Origin: Zeugodacus cucurbitae
Taxonomy: Eukaryota > Arthropoda > Insecta > Diptera > Tephritidae
NCBI RefSeq assembly: GCF_028554725.1
Contig: NC_071667.1
Span: forward strand, 35,297,501-35,361,500
Length of the DNA: 64,000 nucleotides
Direction of reading: 5' to 3'
The notes beneath the pieces were generated by a model that was given only the letters and a program-made list of their open reading frames with translations, ran no database searches and was not told the origin of the DNA. Shown here in pieces: positions 42,060 to 51,600 of this stretch. Each line of letters begins with the position of its first letter. The stretch's first letter is position 1. Both the position numbers and the translations under genes were made by a program.

Positions 42060-42970
42060 CTATTCTCGCAACAAAAGTTGCTAAAGAGAGTATTATAGTT
42101 TTGTCCACATAACGGTTGTTTGTAAGTCCTAAAACTAAACGAGTTAGATAAAGGGTTATATATACCAAAGTGATATGGGTGACGAGTAAAATTGAGATAT
42201 CTTAATGAAACTTGGATCACGTATTCCTTGGCACCATAAGAAGGTTAAGTTCGAAAATGGGCGGAATCGGACTACTGCCACGCCCACAAAATGGCGATAA
42301 CCAAAAACACATAAAGAGCTATAACTAAGCCATAAATAAAGTTACGAAAATAAAATTTGGATCATAGGATCGCATTAGAGAGGGGCACATTTGAATTTAA
42401 TTTTTTTGGAAAAGTGGGTGTGACCCCGCCCCCAAATAGGTTTTTTGTATATATCTTGCAAACCAATAAAGCTATGTAAACCAAACTTTCTGCAGTCGTT
42501 TCTTTTAGCCGTTTCCTTATACAGTCAAAAAATGAAAGAAATCGGATAATAACCACGCCCACCTCCCATACAAAAGTTAGGTTGAAAATGACTAAAAGTG
42601 CGTTAACTCACTAACGAGAAACGTCAGAAAGACCAAATTTTACATAAGAAATGGCAGAAAGAAGCTGCACTGAGATTTTTTTACAGAATGGAAAATGGGC
42701 GTGGCGTCGCCCACCTATGGACCTATGTCATTCGACAGATTCGAATGAAATTCGGTATATAATATTTTCTTGGCACCCCTGATGACACGTGTGGAAAATG
42801 GATGAAATCGGTTCACAACTACGCCTATTTCCCATATAACTCAATTTTGAATTATACTGATTCTTTCATTTTATAATGTATACATAAGGAACAGATAAAG
42901 ATAGCGAAATAAAACTTTACACAAATACTGTATTTGAGCTGTGACATCACTTAGCCTTTCCTTACTTGTT
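42060..42970 (+). repeat. Hairpin-ended dispersed repeat, copy F
   Basis: It starts TATTCTCGCAACAAAAGTTG, with hairpin partner AAAGAGAGTATTATAG, and ends ACTTAGCCTTTCCTTACTTG. An internal deletion removes the GCGAGAGTATAAAA part of the 3' end. Palindromic GTGGGCGT/CCGCCC blocks are conserved. Confidence 0.7.
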
Positions 42971-43094
42971 TTTTTAAGGTTTTGTCACTACACTGATTTA
43001 TGTGTTTTATTTTAGTTTGGCTTTTTCCACTTGTATGAGTTTTAAGTATTAGCCACTACACTGTTTTAATTGTATTATGTGTTTTTTTTCTATA

Positions 43095-43215
43095 GTGCCT
43101 TTCTGTCGGCTTGAAGGACTATGTTTAAGTGGGTCTGCACCATGGAAGCTAATTTAGCTAGAAGCAGTGCGCCACAGAGTTCAAGTCGTGGTAGACTTAG
43201 CGTTTTTAGAGGAGC
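43095..43215 (-). pseudogene. BEL/Pao RNase H relic
   Basis: The minus-strand frame gives KVAPLKTLSLPRLELCGALL then LAKLA, matching VAPVKTISIPRLELCGALLL in the BEL/Pao polyprotein at 48697-52815. Only about 40 codons remain. It is a different, older copy. Confidence 0.75.
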
Positions 43216-43320
43216 AACCTTCCGACTCGAAGGACCACATGTATTCCAGAGTGGCAAACTCACCTGAGGGTCCGTAGAAAACCTTTTTTTATTAAAAGAA
43301 AACGCAATTGACCTTTTTTT

Positions 43321-43400
43321 TATTCACAAGTTAGGGTTTGATTTTATTTATAATTCTTTTTATTCACAAGTTAGGGTTTGATTTTATTTATAATTCTTTC
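43321..43400. repeat. 40-bp tandem duplication
   Basis: TATTCACAAGTTAGGGTTTG plus 20 bp occurs twice in a row, differing only at the last base. Another partial unit precedes it at 43314. Confidence 0.85.
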
Positions 43401-43411
43401 TAATTACTTTT

Positions 43412-43751
43412 TTATACCCTCGCAACAAAGTTGCTACGAGAGTATTATAGTTTTGTCCACATAACGGTTGGTTGTAAGTCCTAAAACTACACGAGTTAGA
43501 TATAGGGTTATATGTATCAAAATGATCAGGGTGACGGGAAAAGTTCAAATCCGGATGTCTGTCTGTCCGTCCGTCCGTGCAAGCTGCAACTTGAGTAAAA
43601 ATTGAGATATCTTAATGAAATGTGGAAGACGTCAATGGGCGTAATCGGACCACTACCACGCCCACAAAATGGCGAAAACCAAAAACACATAAAGTGTCAT
43701 AACTAAGCCATAAATAAAGCTATGGAAATAAAATTTGGTACAAAAGATCGT
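43412..43751 (+). repeat. Hairpin-ended dispersed repeat, copy G (3'-truncated)
   Basis: It starts TTATACCCTCGCAACAAAGT with a near-perfect hairpin (GTTGCTACGAGAGTATTATA) and ends abruptly after TTTGGTACAAAAGATCGTA, where an inverted LTR fragment begins. Confidence 0.75.
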
Positions 43752-43976
43752 AGGGCAACTTTACAACTCTCACTTATACCTTGTTTAAACTTTATTCGAC
43801 AACTCTGTTATTCGAACTGTGTCCTGCTGCCAGTCCGGCAGTTGATTATTGTCATAACATCGCCACTCGAACAACGTGGTAACTACGAATATCGTGTCTG
43901 GATAAATCTAGCAAGTTATCGATTTCGATTGTCGTTTCTGGTTTCTTCTGGTATCCATTTACTGACAGAAACTAGA
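43752..43976 (-). repeat. Inverted fragment of the Gypsy-2 LTR family
   Basis: In reverse complement it matches 44470-44690: ACGACAATCGAAATCGATAA then CTTGC, TTCGAGTGGCGATG, and CTGGCAGCAGGACACAGTTC. It is clearly more diverged than the LTR pair at 44470 and 61009. Confidence 0.75.
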
Positions 43977-44266
43977 AGCAGGATGTCCAACTTTTATTTC
44001 ATTGGAAGTGAAAGCGTAATGACAAACATCAAAGCCTACCAATCTTTGACAGTTTACTGGAATCAGTCGGTTTTGACGTTTCACAGTTAAGAAACTGGAA
44101 CATCCAGACAGAGAAGTTTTCAATTATTTCACTTCATTTTTAACTGTCACAAATAAAAAGAATGAGATCAGAAAATCAGCAAGCAGCTTGCTACATGTAA
44201 GTATATTTAAATTTTTGTGATATAAATAGTATTAATTTCATAATTTTACCAGATTTTTCAGACGAA

Positions 44267-44364
44267 ATGCCGAAAGAAAAACAAATTTGAAAAAAATGTG
44301 TTGTTGGCTGCGACGAGAGAGGAAGGGTGTTTAGATTTCCCAGAGAGGGAGCGGACCTCGAACG
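44267..44364 (+). pseudogene. THAP exon 1 of P-like transposase 2
   Basis: From ATG at 44267: MPKEKQI, a TGA, then KKCVVGCDERGRVFRFPREG. This is the C-x4-C start of a THAP zinc finger with the F-x-F-P block. It ends ACCTCGAACG/GTGAGTG, a strong donor. The first THAP exon of P-like element 1 (54979) has the same layout. The in-frame TGA makes it dead. Confidence 0.75.
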
Positions 44365-44469
44365 GTGAGTGATTAAAAAATTCGTTAAATAGATCCAAAA
44401 GTGTCTTAAACAACTAAAGCAAATATAAATATAAAGTGTACAGTAATTGTTTTATTTTTGCAATAATAT

Positions 44470-44866
44470 TGTAACGAAAATGGTACCAGAACAAACTATA
44501 ATTGACAATCGAAATCGATAACTTGCCAGATGTGTGTAGACATCGATATTAGTAGTTGCCAGAATGTTCGAGTGGCGATGTATCGCTTACAATCGACTAT
44601 ATAAGGGCTGCCGTACTGGCAGCAAGACACAGTTCTGATAAGATACTTGTCGAGTAATTCTAAAGAGAATGTTGTAGAGTAAAGTGTTACAAGCTATAAG
44701 TTACGAGTTGTAAAGTATAGTAAAAAAGAATAAAGTGTTAAGTTATAACTAATTAGAAATAAAGATTAGTGTATAGCCAATAAACTGTAACTTTTAATTG
44801 ACAATCCAGTGATGGAACTCAGGGAAGAGTTTCAGCAAAAACGATTTATTTTGGAAATCCGTTACA
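44470..44866 (+). repeat. 5' LTR of Gypsy element 2
   Basis: 397 bp. Promoter-like TATATAAGG near 44598, and AATAAAG signals downstream. Compared with the 3' LTR it differs by indels and substitutions, so the insertion is old. Confidence 0.88.
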
Positions 44867-44868
44867 AT

Positions 44869-44886
44869 TGGTGTCAGAAGTGGGAT
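44869..44886 (+). promoter_or_regulatory. Primer-binding site, leucine tRNA
   Basis: TGGTGTCAGAAGTGGGAT, 2 bp after the LTR, is complementary to a tRNA-Leu 3' end (…CTGACACCA). Confidence 0.75.
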
Positions 44887-44912
44887 TGACAAATAAAATT
44901 CCATAGGAGATA

Positions 44913-45382
44913 ATGGTTAAGTTCAACGATTTAAAGATACCATAACTCAAAAAGGAGTTGGAACAACGAGGCTTGGCAACGAATGGGTTGAAAGCTGAGT
45001 TACAAGCCCGGTTGCAAGAGACCATGGAAGAAGAAAACGTCAATGTTGACGAATATGTTTTCGAATTGGTGTTGGAGGAATAAATAACAAAGACAGAAGA
45101 ATAGGAAGATTTCGTCGCAGATGTCCTTACAGCTTGCAGAGATGAAAGCCAAGCAATTGTCACTGTTCGAAGACCAGGACACACGTTTAACAACAAAGGT
45201 CCAACTAATAAAGGAGCAAATGAAGGAGCATGAAGAACGTATAACAGAACTGTCAACGCAAATATCAGCTCAATTTTCTTCGCAGTTAAAAGAGCAGAAG
45301 GAAAGTCAGTCGAGACAGGTGAACTCATGTATATAGCGAATGTGTCAACACAGTCGGAAACGAATGGGGTGATTTCACACCC
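44913..45382 (+). pseudogene. Gag N-terminus of Gypsy element 2 (SAP domain)
   Basis: From ATG at 44913: MVKFNDLKIP, a stop, then LKKELEQRGLATNGLKAELQ, a SAP motif like that of Gypsy element 1. More stops follow, then a coiled-coil-like stretch (AEMKAKQLSLFEDQDTRL). Sequence breaks at about 45383, where the DUF4806-bearing element is inserted. Gag-like repeats resume near 59030. Confidence 0.75.
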
Positions 45383-45859
45383 AGTAAATCTTTTGATTAA
45401 TACCAAAATCGAGTAATAAAGGAGTAATTACTTGTTCATCCATTTCGAGCATTAAGTGAGCAATGAAACATTTTCGATAGTTTTTAAATAAACGAGCTAT
45501 TAATATGCCAAAGCATACTTCTGTTGCTCGTTTATTACTCCAAAATGTATCAATAACGGATTAACCATAACGGCCAATCATAACTGTTAATTTCTGTGGA
45601 ATTCTTTTGTTTTATTGTAAACGCGTATTTTGCCACTTTAAAATAGTTTAAATTTTGTAATCAACGCGTGAACATTACTGAAGTATCGCGAATATAATCA
45701 GGAAAAAAATATTCAAGTCGCGACACATATATACGGGTAAAAAGTGACAATTAATTAAAAAAATGTGTGAAAATATTTATTCCAAGCGATTAGTGAAAAA
45801 AGAAATTCAAGAAATTCATATTTTCATTTCAGATATTGCAATTTTATTATAAAAGATAA

Positions 45860-46188
45860 TGTTAGCTCAGGTGGTGGAGTACGGTGTGCTTCGTTTCGTA
45901 TTTGTGGTTGGCCGTGGGGAAATAGAGGGCGCAATTTATTCCACACAAAGTAATCCAAAAAAAGAAGAACAAATTTTCTTATAATAATTATAATTTTATT
46001 TAATATATTGGAATTTCACTTACCACGTCTGGATCGGCTGAGAAGTCGCAAAGGAAGCAGGAGTAAGAAGAAGCAAAGCAAGAGCGCAACTTTAAATATT
46101 CGAATTAAGACTTCGAAAAAGCTTCGAAGTAGTGATCGCTCTTCCGACACAGACGTGGCAGTGAAATTAGGCGGGGGCGGCGTCAACA
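45860..46188 (-). repeat. 3' LTR of the BEL/Pao element
   Basis: 329 bp, TGTTAGCTCAGG...CGGCGTCAACA, one mismatch to the 5' LTR. The 62-codon frames inside both LTRs are identical because the LTRs are. Confidence 0.95.
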
Positions 46189-46325
46189 TTCCGCCCGCTT
46201 TGCAGTATTACTGCAAATGCAGTTTACAATTAATTATTAAATGTAGTTTACAATTAATTAATTATTACTTAAAACTAACATGCGACTGGCTCCTATACTT
46301 CCTCTGGCAAGCGATGCATTTCTTG

Positions 46326-46490
46326 CAGATGGGGTGGCCGACGAGACGAATCGAGTCTGGTTCGGTCCGGGAAATGCCGCTGAGACAAATGGAGTCTTAG
46401 ACGGCCATTGCCATGCCACCAAACTGCGTAGAAATTACCTCATTCCGAGGTCGGTGAGACGACTCGAGTCTGACTCGATCCTGGGTAAAT
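46326..46490 (-). repeat. Degenerate copy of part of the BEL accessory ORF, in the 3' UTR
   Basis: This segment aligns in the same orientation with 47087-47255. Both contain GGGGTGGCCG, GAGACGAATCGAGTCTGG and CTCGATCCTGGG, with matching spacing at roughly three quarters identity. It lies downstream of the accessory ORF stop. Confidence 0.7.
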
Positions 46491-46537
46491 GGTAAATGTC
46501 AGAGGCGTAGGTAGCCAGTGCATTTTATTGGTCCGTA

Positions 46538-47659
46538 TTATACGACGCCGGATATTACGTATCCCAGTGTCGTATTTTGGGCGACGAGTTGTCCCACTGT
46601 CGCTGGTTGTAACCCCGGCAGTATGAGCCGGGAGTAGATGTCCGCTCCCAAAATTACTTCGACTGGCGCTGACTTGTAGAAGTCATTATCTGCGAGCCTT
46701 AGGTTCTGGAAGTGTTGAAGGGTTTGGTCTTCCAGAGACCTTACTGGCGTCGGTGGTAATTGGTAACGCTGTATTTGGGCAGTTACGGAGATTTCGGACT
46801 GTCCACCATGGTTGTCCCGAAATAAAAGATCGCACACTCGGCTGTCTCCACGGGCTTGTGTGCGGAGTCGCAATCGTGAAATCGTGGAGGCGAGAATGAT
46901 AGTGGATGGACTGACCGGGTTAATCATGGCACGCACTGTGATGAACCTGGTTGCAGTGCGTATCTTGATTAAGGCGGTCGGTGAAAGAGCTAATTTTTGC
47001 TGCCAAGGTAGTGTTGCGTGCCTATCCTTGATGATACGGCGTGCGTCTGCTTGACGTCGAGCACCTCGTCCACGCCTTCTCTTCGGACGGGGTGGCCGGT
47101 GGGACGCATTGCGTTCCGCTGGGTCCGGGTAATGTCGCTGAGACGAATCGAGTCTCAGTCGATCGTTACCATGCCGCCAATCCGAATCGAAGTTACCAGC
47201 ACGCCGAAGCCGGCGAGACGAATCGAGTCTGGCTCGATCCTGGGCGTGTGGTATGCGGGAGAGGCATCGTTGGTCAGAGCTTTCTCTTGGTTGAATGACT
47301 GATGACGTCGGTTGACATGGGTGAGAAGGCATCGAATCCGTCGTAGCGATGGTGAACGGATTCTCTTCCATTTCCGCTGCCTCGACTTGCTGTGCCCATG
47401 TTAATTCTACGACATCCTCGTCTAGTTCTTTGGCATCTGAACTAATTCCATGGAGCATTGTATGGTGAGGGCTGCCGCAATGTTTACAGCGTATTACGCT
47501 GTCGCATTCATCCTTTGAATGGTTCGAGGCAAGGCAGTTGCTGCAATAGCGGTGAATTAAGGCTGTCCTCAGCCTAATTTCTGGGGACATCTGACGAAAT
47601 TTTGGGCACCAGCGAAGAAGATGATTATCTATGCATAACGGGCAATTGATGGTCGTCAT
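46538..47659 (-). CDS. BEL/Pao third ORF in the env position: zinc knuckles plus inactive retropepsin-like domain
   Basis: 373 residues, fully open. The N-terminus (about 1-70) has two Cys/His modules as in BEL Gag: CPLCIDNHLLRWC, YCSNCLASNH and CKHCGSPHHTMLH. An Arg/Asp/Ser-rich middle follows with repeated RLDSS motifs and an RPPRPKRRRGRGARRQ patch. The C-terminal ~150 residues resemble the DUF1758 retropepsin fold (LADNDFYKSAPVEVILGADI, VAQNTTLGYVISG). The catalytic position reads VRAMINPVS instead of ALIDSGS, so it should lack protease activity. A CTTTTTCATTCAG acceptor-like site lies 13 bp before the ATG, so a spliced subgenomic RNA is plausible. There is no signal peptide or membrane segment, so it is not an envelope. 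Function is unknown; RNA or capsid binding is a guess. Confidence 0.75.
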   Translation of the reverse strand: MTTINCPLCIDNHLLRWCPKFRQMSPEIRLRTALIHRYCSNCLASNHSKDECDSVIRCKHCGSPHHTMLHGISSDAKELDEDVVELTWAQQVEAAEMEENPFTIATTDSMPSHPCQPTSSVIQPRESSDQRCLSRIPHAQDRARLDSSRRLRRAGNFDSDWRHGNDRLRLDSSQRHYPDPAERNASHRPPRPKRRRGRGARRQADARRIIKDRHATLPWQQKLALSPTALIKIRTATRFITVRAMINPVSPSTIILASTISRLRLRTQARGDSRVCDLLFRDNHGGQSEISVTAQIQRYQLPPTPVRSLEDQTLQHFQNLRLADNDFYKSAPVEVILGADIYSRLILPGLQPATVGQLVAQNTTLGYVISGVV

Positions 47660-47717
47660 ATTGAATAATTTCCTGAATGAAAAAGAAAATTATTAAGGTG
47701 TGAATGTATAGAATAAG

Positions 47718-48674
47718 TTAACTTTGATTGGGTAAAATGACAATTTTTGTGATAGGCCTACAAATTAAGCCGCGTTGAGTTTTGATGTCCACAACTCGAA
47801 CTCGTTGGTCCAACCCTGGATATATTTTGATGATCCTGCCTAATCTCCATTCATTCGGAGGTAAATTTTCATCACGAACTACCACTAAGTCGTTTACTTG
47901 GACATTCTCTTGGGGATGTTTCCATTTCTTTCGTTTCTGAAGTTCCTTTAAGTATTCGGTCTTCCATCTCTGACAAAAGTGCTGACTTAGGGCCTTTAAT
48001 TTTTGCCATCGGTTTACTAATGACAGCGGGTTCTCAGTGATTTCCGGTTCCGCCGTTGCTAATAAGGGTGCACCGACCAGGAAATGGCCTGGTGTTAATG
48101 GAGTTAGGTCGTTGATGTCATCCGTCATCGAACTTATAGGCCGAGAGTTTAGACAGGCTTCTATTCGAGCTAACAGCGTAGAAAGTTCCTCGAATGTGTA
48201 CTTCATAGATCCTAACAATTTTTTGAAGTGAGTTTTAAAACTTTTCACTCCAGCCTCCCACAAGCCCCCCATATGAGGAGCACCTGCAGGAATGAAATGC
48301 CTGTTTAGGTGGGGTAAACTGCTGGAGTTGGCTATCGCGTCAGGGCATGTCTTCAAGAAGGCTTTGAAATCTTTCTTAATTTCTTTCGATGCTCCAACGA
48401 AATTGGTGCCATTGTCCGAATAAATGTGATTTGGACAGCTGCGACGTGATACAAATCTTGTGAGAGCACTCATGAATGCGGCCGTAGATAAATTGCTAGT
48501 GGCTTCAAGATGGATAGCCTTTGTTGAAAAGCAAACGAAAACGCATACATATCCCTTTGTTATCAGGCAAGCTCGGCCTGTATAGTTTTTGATGTCGAAT
48601 GGACCAGTGAAATCTACTCCGGTAGACTCAAAGGGCCTTGTGAGATTTGTTCGTGGCGCGGGAAGTGATGCCAT
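47718..48674 (-). pseudogene. BEL/Pao integrase core with C-terminal DUF5641 domain
   Basis: 318 codons open from 48674. The catalytic core shows STGVDFTGPF (first Asp), HIYSDNGTNFVGA (second Asp) and GAPHMGGLWEAGVKSF (Glu). Then come the BEL-specific CLNSRPI and LTPGHFLVGAPL blocks and the C-terminal DNA-binding part (NDLVVVRDENLPPNEWRLGR). The N-terminal HHCC zinc-binding domain that should connect it to the RNase H in gag-pol is mostly missing, and the frame shifts between 48674 and 48697. The core could fold, but integration by this copy is unlikely without complementation. Confidence 0.85.
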
Positions 48675-48696
48675 AAGTTGTGTCTGCTCTCGTTTT

Positions 48697-51600
48697 TTAT
48701 ATAAAACGCAGATCGAAGCTGAGGGAGGGAGCGTTGGTTAAACGTCCTCCTACTCTTATGATTCCGTTATCATCAACAAAGGGATTTAATGATAGAATGG
48801 AAGATTTTTTATTAATAGGTACATTTTTAGTTAAATCTGAGTACTCAGAAGCAAAATGTGCCTTCTGAGTTAACTGAATAAGTCTGTGTTTGACAAATTT
48901 AACTTCATCAGAAGAGAGCGTTGAAGACGGTGAAGGGGTCTTGCAATTTGGATGACTTCTGTTGTAGAATCTAAAGATTCGAGAAATTACACGGAGTGCT
49001 CTTGAAAATTCGGAAAAACGTTCCAAAACGTCTTCGGTCTCAATAACAGATGCTTGATGCACACGAATGCTTTTGGCCTCCAGGGTGGTCTCAACTTCTT
49101 CTGCAGGATTTTGTTTTGGCCACTTGGATGGTTGAAGTTTTAACCACTTAGGACCACACCACCAAAGATCGTTCGGTTGCAAATCTTGAGGAGAGATTCC
49201 TCTGCTAGCCAGGTCGGCGGGATTATCTTCTGAGTTGACATGCCTCCAGTTCTCAATTTGTGTATGCTCGCAAATTTTTGATATACGATTCGCAACGAAT
49301 GTCGACCAAGAGCATGGCGGCTTGCGTAGCCATGCGAGAACGATGGTGGAGTCAGTCCATAAATATATTCCCTGATATACAATATCTAGTTTGGGTTGCA
49401 GATATTCGACCATTTTAGCTAACAGCAGAGCACCACATAGTTCTAATCTGGGTATTGAGATGGTTTTAACAGGAGCGACTTTTGTTTTTGCTAAAAGCAA
49501 GCCGGTTTTAATTTCGCAATCGTTCACCTGCAAGCGCAAATAGATCGCTGCGCCGTACGCCTTCTCTGAGGCATCGCAGAATCCATGGAACTGTACTTGA
49601 CAGTTCGGTGTGTAAGATACCCATCGTGGGATCCTAATAGTGCTTATATGTGGGTAGTTTTTTAAGAATGTCTTCCACTGATTGAGAGATTTGGAAGTCA
49701 AAGTCTCGTCCCAATCGGTTTTTTCTAGCCAAATATCCTGCATTAAAATTTTAGCAACGATGATTACTGGACTTAACCATCCTGCTGGGTCGAACAATTT
49801 GGCTATCATAGACAAAACTTCTCTTTTAGTGAAAGAGTCTTTGTCGTCCAGAGGTTTAGTGGAAAAGTAAAAGTTGTCCGACCTCGCATTCCATCGAATT
49901 CCCAATGTTTTGGCTTCGCTACTACTGTCGAATTCCAGAAAATCTGTGGTCAAAAGGTGATCATTAGGTATGTCCTTCAGAATTTTCTTGCTGTTTGATG
50001 TCCACTTTCTTAATGGGAAGCCGGCTGAGGCTAATAGTTCAATCAGCTGGTTTCTTGAATCTATTGCGGTGGAGATTTCATGAGCACCAGATAAGACGTC
50101 GTCTACGTACGTATTAGCTTTTGTTATTTTTGCAGCCAAAGGGAACTCTGATTTTGAGTCTTCAGCTAGTTGCATCAGAGTACGGATTGCTAGATACGGG
50201 GCACAATTGATCCCGAAAGTGACTCTATTTAATTGAAACTCATTGATCTCCCCATCCAAAGAATCTCTAAAGAGGATTCTTTGATAAGATGTATGTTTGG
50301 GGTTGACCAAAATTTGACGATACATTTTTTCAATATCAGCATTGAACACAAATCTAAAAAGTCGCCATTTGGTGATCATAAGAGTGAGATCAGCTTGGAG
50401 TGCAGGACCGGTGTACAAAATGTCATTTAAACTTACACCATTGGATGTGGGACATGAAGCATTGAAAACGACTCTAAGTTTAGAGGTTGTACTTTCAGGT
50501 TTGTAAACGGCGTGGTGAGGGAGATAGTAACTTTTGTGTGGATTTTCTGCCGTTTTGTTCGGAATGCGTTGCATATGACCTAAGTCTATGTACTCCCTCA
50601 AAACTTTACTGTATTCTTCCTTCAGAAGAGGTTGTTTATTGAGAGATGTCTCACTTCTCAGGTATTGTTTCAGTGCAATATGACGAGATGCTCCAAAAGT
50701 AGTTTCTGTTGGAACAACTTTGAACGGGAGTGAAACAATGTAACGCCCTTCGCTGTTTCTAATGGTTGTTTTTGAATATAACCTGTCACAATATTGTTCT
50801 TCTACAGTGAGAAATGGTTTTTTAGGTATTTCTTCTAGCTCCCAGAATTTGGAAAGCTGATTATCTAACGATACCTCGTTGAAATATGTGACGTAAGTCG
50901 GTTTATTCTTTGTTTCTTCGGAGGGAACAGAACCTGTTAAAATCCAGCCGAACACTGTACGTTGGGCAATGAGGGAACCGAAGATCTTTGATTTTACCCC
51001 GTTTAATATGATTTTCGGGTAGATATCCCCTCCGATCAACAAGTCAACCTTTTGACTCGTATGGAAATTATTATCCGCTAAGGGGATATTGGGTAACCTT
51101 TTAACAATTGAAGGGTTGATTGATCTGGAAGGAAGCAGTCCAGTCAGTTTTGGTAGTACCAACGCTTCCGCTTCTAATTTTAAACCTTTGTTACGGGGCG
51201 AGCCAATGGTGATTGAGCATACCGTTTGAACTCGTCCCGACACGGTATTATTCAATCCCGAAACTCGTGCGCTGACCTTCCTGCTTGTCAGATATAAGCG
51301 TTTCTGCAGACTGTTGGTAATGAAGGTTCCTTCAGATCCCGAATCGATCAGGGCTCTGACAGTGAAGGTGTTGTCGTTGTGACATATAGTCACCATAGCT
51401 GTACCTAAGAGCATGCTTCGACTGGTCGGCACATTTGATACATTGGCCTTAATGGAGGCCATATGAGATTTAGTGGAAATCTCAGTAGGGTCTGTGCTGG
51501 AAGGTGACTGAGCTATTTCTTCACTCTGATCCCGGTGAATCATAGTGTGATGTCTCTGTTTGCATTTAGCACAGTTGAACATGCTTTTACAATCTTTGAC

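Noticed and set aside
44846..45406. 186-codon minus frame across the Gypsy 2 LTR end and gag
   Set aside because: The plus strand has a primer-binding site and SAP/gag sequence at this place; the minus frame is a shadow with no domain.
46812..47302. Plus-strand open frames of 80-94 codons opposite the BEL accessory ORF
   Set aside because: They are antisense shadows of a GC-rich, repeat-containing coding region; the minus frame is far longer and carries zinc-knuckle and retropepsin-like features.
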